A stretch of 64,000 nt of DNA from Minicystis rosea (GTDB lineage Bacteria > Myxococcota_A > Polyangia > Polyangiales > Polyangiaceae). The stretch covers positions 1,516,501 through 1,580,500 of the forward strand of contig CP016211.1 in assembly GCA_001931535.1 (NCBI GenBank), given 5' to 3'. Below, piece after piece: positions 58,105 to 64,000 of this stretch. Under the pieces are notes generated by a model. That model saw only the letters and a program-made list of their open reading frames with translations. It was not told where the DNA came from and made no database searches. The translations under genes and the position numbers were made by a program. How positions within the stretch are numbered: position 1 is the first letter of the stretch; every line of letters begins with the position of its first letter.

Positions 58105-59196
58105 ATGACGACGTGGCCCGTGACCAGAATTCAGGATCTCCTCGGCATCGAGCTGCCCATCCTTCAAGCCCCCATGGCCGGCGCTGGAGGGGCCGATTTG
58201 GCTGTCGCAGTGGCCGCGGCGGGCGGCCTCGGCGCGCTGCCCGGCGCGATGCTCGGGCCCGAGCAGGTGCGCGCTCAGGTGGCGAGCATCCGGGCGAGGA
58301 CGGCAAACGCGGCGAAGAAGACAATCCCGCTCAACCTCAACTTCTTTTGCCATCGCGCTTCACCCATCGATGCGGAGCACGAAGCGCGGTGGCGTGAGCG
58401 TCTCGAAGCGTATTACGTCGAGCTCGGCGTCAATCCACAGGGCGCGCCGCCCGCGTCGGGCCGGGCGCCCTTCGACGCTGCGATGTGCGCGGTCGTCGAG
58501 GAGGTTCGGCCCGAAGTCGTCTCCTTCCACTTCGGTCTCCCCGATGCCGAGTTGATCGAACGCGTGCGCGCCGCGGGCGCGAAGATCTTGTCCTCGGCAA
58601 CGACGGTCGCGGAGGCGCGTTGGCTCGAAGAGAAGGGGTGTGACGCGATCATCGCGCAGGGCGCAGAAGCGGGCGGTCACCGCGGGATGTTCCTCTCCGA
58701 TGACACGGCGGCTCAGGTGGGAACGTTCGCGCTCGTCCCTCAAATGGTCGATGCCGTCGCGGTGCCCGTCATCGCTGCGGGCGGGATCGCCGACGCGCGC
58801 GGGATTGTGGCGGCGTTCGCGCTGGGCGCCTCGGCCGTGCAGATCGGGACGGCTTACCTCTTCACTCCCGAGGCGACGCTCTCCGCACCGCATCGCGCAG
58901 CGCTCCGTGCTTCACGAGACGACAGCACCACGCTCACCAACGTCTTCACCGGCCGTCCGGCGCGCGGCATGGCGAACCGGCTCGTGCGCGAGGTCGGGCC
59001 CATGTCTCCGCTCGCGCCGGCATTTCCACGCGCGAGCATCGCGGTCGCGCCCCTTCGCGCCGCAGCGGAGGCCGCGGGCTCCGTGGATTTCTCACCGCTG
59101 TGGGCCGGGCAGGCGGCGTCGCTCGCGCCGTCGCTCCCGGCCGGGGAGCTCACGAAGCGGCTCGCCGCGGAAGCGCTCGCAAAGCTCGGGCGCTGA
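58105..59196 (+). CDS. Nitronate monooxygenase-like FMN enzyme
   Basis: 363 aa from the ATG at 58105 (GAGGG 7 nt upstream); a longer reading from 57844 has no support. TIM-barrel FMN protein of the 2-nitropropane dioxygenase family: LPILQAPMAGAGGADLAVAV, AKKTIPLNLNFFCH, VVSFHFGLPDAELIERVRAA, CDAIIAQGAEAGGHRG (a family signature) and VPVIAAGGIADARGIVAAFA. It oxidises nitronates, or reduces related substrates in some members. A strong bidirectional hairpin follows the stop. Confidence 0.92.
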   Translation: MTTWPVTRIQDLLGIELPILQAPMAGAGGADLAVAVAAAGGLGALPGAMLGPEQVRAQVASIRARTANAAKKTIPLNLNFFCHRASPIDAEHEARWRERLEAYYVELGVNPQGAPPASGRAPFDAAMCAVVEEVRPEVVSFHFGLPDAELIERVRAAGAKILSSATTVAEARWLEEKGCDAIIAQGAEAGGHRGMFLSDDTAAQVGTFALVPQMVDAVAVPVIAAGGIADARGIVAAFALGASAVQIGTAYLFTPEATLSAPHRAALRASRDDSTTLTNVFTGRPARGMANRLVREVGPMSPLAPAFPRASIAVAPLRAAAEAAGSVDFSPLWAGQAASLAPSLPAGELTKRLAAEALAKLGR

Positions 59197-59209
59197 AGCA
59201 CCTCGCTGC

Positions 59210-59237
59210 GCCGGCATTCGCCGTCTCGAATGCCGGC
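59210..59237. terminator. Perfect 11-bp hairpin between convergent genes
   Basis: GCCGGCATTCG and CGAATGCCGGC with a 6-nt loop, between the + strand nitronate monooxygenase stop (59196) and the - strand lectin-like gene stop (59337). It can act on both strands. No U-tract. Confidence 0.75.
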
Positions 59238-60392
59238 ACGCTCTCGCGCATCGCCGCTGACTCGTCATCGGGATCGCGCTTGCCGTCGATGAATCGCGTC
59301 GCGCCTCAGTCTGCTCATCTCGGTGACGGAGCGTTCTTACTGCGCGACCTCGCACACGTAGGCCGCCGTGTTGGAGCAGGGCCAGTCGTTCCAGGAACCA
59401 TCGACGTAGAGCTGGGTGCAATCCTCGTCGCCCGAGTTGTTCGGCTCGTTGGGGCTCCAGTTCGAGTAGGTGAATGGATCTCCGCTCGTCCAGGTGAAGG
59501 TCCCCTCCGTCGCGGTGTCCATCGCGCCGATGAGCACGGTTTGGGTGGGGAGGAGCGACTGGACGAGCGCGTTCTCGGCCGCGTCGCCGATGGAGGCCAG
59601 ATGTCCGCCCAGGGCCACGCATGCGCTCTCCGCGGCGGTCGACGACAGGGCCGTCGAGAAGGCCGCATAGCAATGGTTGGTGCTCGCATCGAGCTTCGCC
59701 GCGCTCGCCCCGGAGCCGCTCAGGCACGGGAGCGTACAATCCGACGCGCACGCATCACCGTCGGTGGTGTCGCCGTCGTCGCACTCCTCACCACGGCTCG
59801 TGTCCAAGAAGCCGTCGCCGCAGGCGCTCGCCCCGATGTGGATGTCGTCGATGAAGATGCCGCTCGAGGTGTTGACCTCGTCGTCGATCGTGTCGAACCG
59901 GATGCGAAGGCGCGCGAGCTTCCCAGCGTGCGCCTCCGGGATCGCGAGGGCGTAGGAGGCAAAGGTCTTGAAGGTGCCGGTGACCTGCTTCTGGACGAGG
60001 ACCACGTCACTCGCGTCGAGGATCTCCAGCCAGAGCTGGTCGTAGTTGTCGGACGACTCGGTGTCTTTGAGGACCGCGATCCTGGCGACTGCCCCGTCCA
60101 CCGGCACGAGGAAAGGGGGGCGTCGCGGCCGAGCCCGTGACGATGCCAGCGTCGTAATTGCCCGTCGCCGGATCAGCCAGACGCAGGCTGTTCGGCGCGC
60201 TCGCAGCTTGCGTGGTCGATACGTGCCAGACCACCGTGGCGGAGCTCGATACGACGGTCAGCTCGTGCGCGCCATCATCGAAGTCCTCGTCATAGGGCAA
60301 GAGCTCCGACTTGCACGTGGCCCCGCACCCGTCGGCCGCCGTCGTGTTCCCATCGTCGCAGGCCTCCACGCCCGCCTGTACGAACCCATCTC

Positions 60393-60578
60393 CACACGAA
60401 GCCTTCTTGCATGTAGAGAGGCAAGCATCGGTGTCATCGGCATTGCCGTCGTCGCACGCTTCGCCTGCTTGCACGATCCCGTCGCCACACGAAGCCTTCT
60501 TGCACGTGGAGAGGCAAGCATCGGTGTCATCGGCATTGCCGTCATCACACTCTTCACCCGCCTCCACGATGCCATTGC
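60393..60578. repeat. Two tandem 93-bp units in the DUF4215 region
   Basis: CACACGAAGCCTTCTTGCA recurs at 60393 and, with one change near its end, at 60486. The 93-bp unit equals 31 residues with the core CDDGNADDTDACLSTCKKAS. Confidence 0.8.
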
Positions 60579-60580
60579 CG

Positions 60581-60886
60581 CACATGGCATTGGCTTCGAG
60601 GGTGCAGCTCGGCGAGCAGCCGTCACCGGCCATGGTGTTGCCGTCGTCGCAGGCTTCGCCGGGATCGAGCTTGCCGTCGCCGCACATGGCATTGGCTTCG
60701 AGGGTGCAGCTCGGCGAGCAGCCGTCACCGGCCATGGTGTTGCCGTCGTCGCATGCTTCGCCCGCCTCCACGACGCCGTCGCCGCACATGGCATTGGCTT
60801 CGAGGGTGCAGCTCGGCGAGCAGCCGTCACCGGCCATGGTGTTGCCGTCGTCGCAGGCCTCGCCGGGATCGAGCTTGCCGTCGCCG
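60581..60886. repeat. Three tandem 102-bp units in the DUF4215 region
   Basis: CACATGGCATTGGCTTCGAG recurs at 60581, 60683 and 60785. The 102-bp unit equals one 34-residue DUF4215 repeat. Unit-to-unit differences are few, so the copies are recent. Confidence 0.9.
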
Positions 60887-61263
60887 CATGCGGCCGACGT
60901 CTCCACGGTGCAGGTGGAGGAGCAGCCGTCACCGGCATTGGTTTTGCCGTCGTCACATGTCTCGTCCGCGTCGACGATGCCATCGCCGCACGCGCTCGTC
61001 GGTGTCGTTTCCTCGGCGTTGCAGCCGGACGTGAAGGCGAGGCAGACACATGCTCCGAAGAGGCCGAGGACGCGAGTGGATGAGGCGGTGCCCGCAGGCG
61101 ACGAAGGCTTGCTCATGGCCGTTCCCGAACAGCAATGGATGTGCCGACTGGGCACGGCCTCATGACACTGCAGTGCAGCGCGCTCGATGCCACGCGAACT
61201 GGAAGCTCGCGCCTTCATGCATGGAGGTGCGAGCCTCCAGCGCGGCTTCTCCGGCTTGCTCGA

Positions 61264-62112
61264 TCAGGCGCGCGGCGGGCGGCGGCCGCGCGCGCGAAAA
61301 TCGCGCGGCGTCATGCCCATGCGGTCGTGGAACGTGTGCACGAAGTTGGAGAGATCGCCGAAGCCGACGTCGAGCGCCACGTCGGTGGCCCGGCGGCGCG
61401 TGTCGAGCAGCAGCGCGGCGGCGCGGCGCACGCGCGCGTCGACGAGGTAGCGGTGCGGGCTCGTGCCCACGATGGCGCGGAAGGCGCGCGCGAAATGGAA
61501 AGGGCTCGCGCCCACGCGATCCGCGAGCTCGGCGAGCGGCCATGGATCTGCGCAGTGCGCGTCGATCAGATCCAGCGCGGCGCGGACCCGCTCCGCGTCA
61601 CGTGCAGACGGCGCGCGGCTTGCGGCCCGCTCCGCGCCGTACGCGCCGAGCACCGCCGTGATCGCCTCCATCGCGAGCGCGTCCGGATCGATCGCGGCGC
61701 CGGATGTCAGCGCCGAGCGCGCGGTGGCCACGACACCGGCGACGCGCGGCACCGGCGGCAGAACGCTCGTGGGAAGCAGACCGGGCGCGGCGAGGCGCAC
61801 TTCGCGGCGAGCATCCTCGAGCAGCGCGGTGTCGATGGTGAGCGAGGTGCAGTCGTCGCCCGTGCACGTCGGGTGCGCGCATTCGAACTCGGCGTCCATG
61901 CGGCCGAGCAGGAGCCAGCCCTCGCGCAGCTCGCGCGGGCGCCGCTCGTCGTGGGCGCGGTACGAGAACGCGCCGCGACGCACGACCGCGATCGTCCACG
62001 ACCCATGCCGCTCAGGGAAGGGCGCGTCACCCGGCCCGAGATTGCAACGCACGTCCCACAAGGTCACGCGCGCCGATTGCGCGCGCAGCGTGGATGTCGG
62101 GTTCGCGCTCAC
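61264..62112 (-). CDS. AraC-family regulator
   Basis: 282 aa, GTG at 62112. The N-terminal sensor (SWTIAVVRRGAFSYRAHDER; ECAHPTCTGDDCTSL with several Cys) is followed by a double helix-turn-helix (LAELADRVGASPFHFARAFR; VALDVGFGDLSNFVHTFHDR, MGMTPRDFRARG). It is divergent from a VOC-family gene starting at 62241, its likely target. Confidence 0.9.
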   Translation of the reverse strand: MSANPTSTLRAQSARVTLWDVRCNLGPGDAPFPERHGSWTIAVVRRGAFSYRAHDERRPRELREGWLLLGRMDAEFECAHPTCTGDDCTSLTIDTALLEDARREVRLAAPGLLPTSVLPPVPRVAGVVATARSALTSGAAIDPDALAMEAITAVLGAYGAERAASRAPSARDAERVRAALDLIDAHCADPWPLAELADRVGASPFHFARAFRAIVGTSPHRYLVDARVRRAAALLLDTRRRATDVALDVGFGDLSNFVHTFHDRMGMTPRDFRARGRRPPRA

Positions 62113-62240
62113 GACCTCGACGGTAGTGGACCTCGAGCGATGGAGTCAAAGCGCGCGCCCACGTTTGTGCATGCGCAAGATCCCCCAAGTCCGATCGCGC
62201 CGCTGGAGGCAGGCTGTCGTCCGTTCAAGGAGGCAATCCC

Positions 62241-62603
62241 ATGTTCCATCACGTGCAACTCTCCGTCGCTGATTTTTCCCGCTCTCTTCACTTCTACCGC
62301 TCCGCCCTGGAGCCGCTGGGCTTCGTCGCGCAGCACGTCGACGAGGCCGGCAAGAGCGCCGGCTTCGGCCCTCCCGGCGCGGTCAAGCTCTGGATCGGCA
62401 CGGGCACGCCCTCGAAAGGCCCCGTGCACCTCGCATTCGAGGCAAAGGATGCTGCCGCAGTCGCACGCTTCCATGCCGCCGCCGTCGCCGCAGGCGGACG
62501 CGATCACGGCGCCCCGGGGCCGCGGCCGGACTACGGCCCGCACTACTACGCAGCATTCGTCATCGATCCGGATGGCAACAACATCGAGGCTGTCATCGTG
62601 TGA
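62241..62603 (+). CDS. VOC-family (glyoxalase/bleomycin-resistance-like) protein
   Basis: 120 aa with AAGGAGG 6 nt upstream. Fits the VOC fold: MFHHVQLSVADFSRSLHFYR at the start, LGFVAQHVDEAG, VHLAFEAKDAAAVARFHAAA, and a C-terminal YYAAFVIDPDGNNIEAV with the last metal-binding Glu. Small single-domain VOC proteins bind or modify toxic small molecules; this one's ligand is unknown. It is divergent from an AraC gene. Confidence 0.9.
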   Translation: MFHHVQLSVADFSRSLHFYRSALEPLGFVAQHVDEAGKSAGFGPPGAVKLWIGTGTPSKGPVHLAFEAKDAAAVARFHAAAVAAGGRDHGAPGPRPDYGPHYYAAFVIDPDGNNIEAVIV

Positions 62604-62615
62604 TCGATATCGAGC

Positions 62616-62668
62616 CTCACGCCGATGCTCTGCGGGCATGACTCCATGATCCGCAGAGCGTGCGTGAG
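62616..62668. terminator. Two-part hairpin between convergent genes
   Basis: An outer stem CTCACGC/GCGTGAG and an inner stem GCTCTGCGG/CCGCAGAGC enclose a 15-nt loop. It lies between the VOC gene (+) and the EcsC-like gene (-), so it may act on both. No U-tract. Confidence 0.65.
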
Positions 62669-62691
62669 AAGACACTCGGAGGCGCCCGCGT

Positions 62692-63432
62692 TCAGCGCTC
62701 GTGCGAGCCCGCTTGCGGAAAACGCTCGAGGTGATCCAAAAGGCGGTCCGCTCCTCCCCCAAAGGCGAACCAAGTGATGATGCCCGCGACCCCTCCTCCG
62801 ACGATGGGTACGGCTCGACCCACGAGCTCGGCGAACTTCCTCTTGGTGAGCTTGACGCCAACCCACTTCGCGACCTGTTTGGCGATTTGATAGATCGCAT
62901 ATTTGGTCAGGGGCGCCCGCGGAAGCCGCTTTACAACCTCGGTGCCCATCGCCGTGGCGAGCTTCGACAGGCCCGTTGCTGCCTCCTTCGCGCCGAGCGT
63001 GACGCCGATGAACAGCGTGAGCACGAGCTTGGTCTCGTCGTCGATGTCGTCCTCTTCTTGGAAGAGGCTCGGCCATCCATGAAGGTATGCGAGCTTCTGG
63101 AGCACCACGACGACGTGCCAGAAATACTGGGTCATCTCGACGGGGATCGTGCCCATGATCCACCAGCCACCTGGCAGGCTGGCGACGGCCGACGTGGCGC
63201 TGACGCCCGCGCGATGCCACGCGATGGAGCTTTGCGCTGCCCGCCTGATGACGTCCTTCGAGATCCCTGCTTTGGCCGGCGTCGTCGCCACCGCCCGCTC
63301 GATCGCGTCCGCCGGCACCTGTGCCGTCAGCGCCGAGCGCAGGAACGATGTGCGATCGACGCGGACCCCTGGAAGCCTGAGCGCTGCTTTGAGGACCGCG
63401 TTCCAAACTGTGAGCCCCGTGTCGTCATCCAT
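62692..63432 (-). CDS. EcsC-like helical membrane-associated protein
   Basis: 246 aa from the ATG at 63432 (GGAGGAGG 5 nt upstream). Mostly amphipathic and hydrophobic helices: ATSAVASLPGGWWIMGTIPV followed by MTQYFWHVVVVLQKLAYLHG, KLVLTLFIGVTLGAKEAAT and RAVPIVGGGVAGIITWFAFG. The pattern LPGG...P.....Q....A..+G and the late PIVGG resemble EcsC-family proteins, a family without a settled function. No partner gene is adjacent on this strand. Confidence 0.65.
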   Translation of the reverse strand: MDDDTGLTVWNAVLKAALRLPGVRVDRTSFLRSALTAQVPADAIERAVATTPAKAGISKDVIRRAAQSSIAWHRAGVSATSAVASLPGGWWIMGTIPVEMTQYFWHVVVVLQKLAYLHGWPSLFQEEDDIDDETKLVLTLFIGVTLGAKEAATGLSKLATAMGTEVVKRLPRAPLTKYAIYQIAKQVAKWVGVKLTKRKFAELVGRAVPIVGGGVAGIITWFAFGGGADRLLDHLERFPQAGSHER

Positions 63433-63958
63433 GGTTGCCTCCTCCCGAAACGATGGTTGCAAGTCGTAGGCTCCCGCCGCGCCATCACGGAGCAGCGGTC
63501 ATCGCCGCGATCGCCGTCGCACTCGAGGAGACGAGTCCCTCGCTCGTTCGCCGTCCGCTTCCTCGACGACGGGCGCCGCGTGGGCGATCCGATCGTGAGC
63601 ATCTCGTGCGCTCGTGTGATCTCGGCGGGGGCTCGCAAAGCACCCCCTGTGCCGGCCCACGCATGCTCGAAGCTGCGGTGATGGCGTGTTCGGCCTGGTC
63701 CAATACGCCAGCTTTGGCCAGCGACAGGCCAGAATTGGCCGGGGCGGCTGTCTCATGCCGAGAGGCGTGGAGGAGCGCCCATCGCGACATCGAGTCGCAC
63801 ACCGAGGCTGTGATAGGGCCGCGCTGCCGGGCGTCGAATGCTTTGTCACAATTTGAAACATTCGCGGGCCTCGGTGCGCATTGCTTCCTGCGGCCGGGAG
63901 GTCGATCCTCGACGCGACGCGCTAGCGCTCCACCGTCTCACCGTCTTCGAGGTATGTC
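63433..63958. other. Intergenic region without a supported gene
   Basis: About 525 bp. No open frame has a gene-like translation or ribosome site. A + strand stretch near 63550-63640 reads VRFLDDGRRVGDPIVSI, which could be a decayed coding fragment, but nothing around it supports that. AT-richer sequence at 63841-63868 may be the promoter of the next gene. Confidence 0.4.
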
Positions 63959-64000
63959 ATGACGAGCTGCTCCATCTTCCTTGTTGCTCTCGCCGTCGCG
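63959..64000 (+). CDS. Start of a probably exported protein, cut by the window end
   Basis: Fourteen codons from an ATG at 63959 (GAGG 6 nt upstream) read MTSCSIFLVALAVA, like the start of a signal peptide. The remainder lies outside the window. Confidence 0.45.
   Translation, partial: MTSCSIFLVALAVA

Larger units (their letters stand above)
59337..61116 (-). pseudogene. DUF4215-repeat and C-type-lectin-like lipoprotein, frameshifted at a G6 run
   Basis: The start is the ATG at 61116 with a signal and lipobox (GLFGACVCLAFTSGC). Eight DUF4215-type Cys repeats follow (CGDGIVDADETCDDGKTNAG and similar; three of them 102 bp apart and nearly identical). A beta-sandwich segment begins (VVWHVSTTQAASAPNSLRLA), but the frame breaks at the GGGGGG run 60115-60120. 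The rest reads one frame over: FLVPVDGAVARIAVLKDTES, one more DUF4215 repeat, and a C-type-lectin domain (NHCYAAFSTALSSTAAESAC; NWSPNEPNNSGDEDCTQLY) to a TAA at 59337. The joined product would be about 592 aa. It may be a true mutation, a phase-variable run, or a base-call error. Confidence 0.82.

Noticed and set aside
60393..60886. Regular repeats considered as a CRISPR array
   Set aside because: Units are 93 and 102 bp, lie in one coding frame, and have no short repeat/variable spacer pattern.
1..64000. tRNA, rRNA or riboswitch genes
   Set aside because: I looked for cloverleaf-like and conserved rRNA stretches in the gaps and saw none; a covariance search could still find small RNAs.

Overview
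The window is high-GC DNA from a bacterium that looks like a myxobacterium of the Sorangiineae/Polyangia type. This is inferred, not proven, from several gene types seen together: a Ser/Thr kinase with a TPR sensor part, many lipoproteins with Ser/Gly-rich linkers and Cys-rich modules (DUF4215-like, VWC-like, FG-GAP, PQQ-propeller), a sigma factor/TPR/outer-membrane cassette, and a type VI secretion (T6SS) accessory cassette of the DUF4150-DUF3540-pentapeptide-DUF2169 kind. I saw no rRNA, tRNA or CRISPR array. The first and last genes are cut by the window ends.

Region 1 (1-13.8 kb) is a T6SS spike/effector island. A short VgrG on the + strand faces a compact - strand operon: two sister needle-like proteins, DUF2169+pentapeptide, a long pentapeptide protein, DUF3540, and a PAAR-like DUF4150 protein fused to an S41 protease domain. 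The S41 protein is the best effector candidate. Upstream of the operon lies a small protein whose C-terminus resembles the eukaryotic COMM domain. A small lipoprotein and an FHA/sigma-54 activator follow. No T6SS sheath, baseplate or ATPase gene is in the window.

Region 2 (13.8-25.8 kb) holds an IS1182-type element with a CTAG target duplication, abutting a 124-bp MITE-like repeat that supplies the stop codon of a large receptor-like Ser/Thr kinase. Next come an AraC regulator, a frameshifted DinB gene, a beta-lactamase-fold lipoprotein, a frameshifted GlxA-type regulator, and a two-gene unit (LysM/peptidoglycan-binding protein and an oomycete-elicitor-type transglutaminase) that looks like a second secreted-effector module. 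A tiny Cys-rich lipoprotein closes this part.

Region 3 (26-31.7 kb) carries secreted lipoproteins of unknown role. Region 4 (31.7-47.6 kb) is metabolic and regulatory: a PEP mutase/isocitrate lyase-family enzyme, an HSL-type esterase, lrgAB with a divergent LysR gene, hppD-hmgA (tyrosine to maleylacetoacetate) with a divergent LysR gene, an SDR preceded by a remnant of an ABM monooxygenase, an AraC regulator, fumarase C with malic enzyme, a tail-anchored protein, and an NAD(P)-binding reductase divergent from a LysR gene.

Region 5 (47.8-64 kb) carries more exported proteins (VWC-like lipoprotein, subtilase, FG-GAP lipoprotein, DUF4215/C-type lectin protein broken at a G6 run), the sigma/TPR/OMP cassette, an XRE regulator, a nitronate monooxygenase-like enzyme, an AraC/VOC pair and an EcsC-like protein. 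Three genes in the window are split by single-base frameshifts, two of them at homopolymers, so either sequence error or recent decay must be considered.
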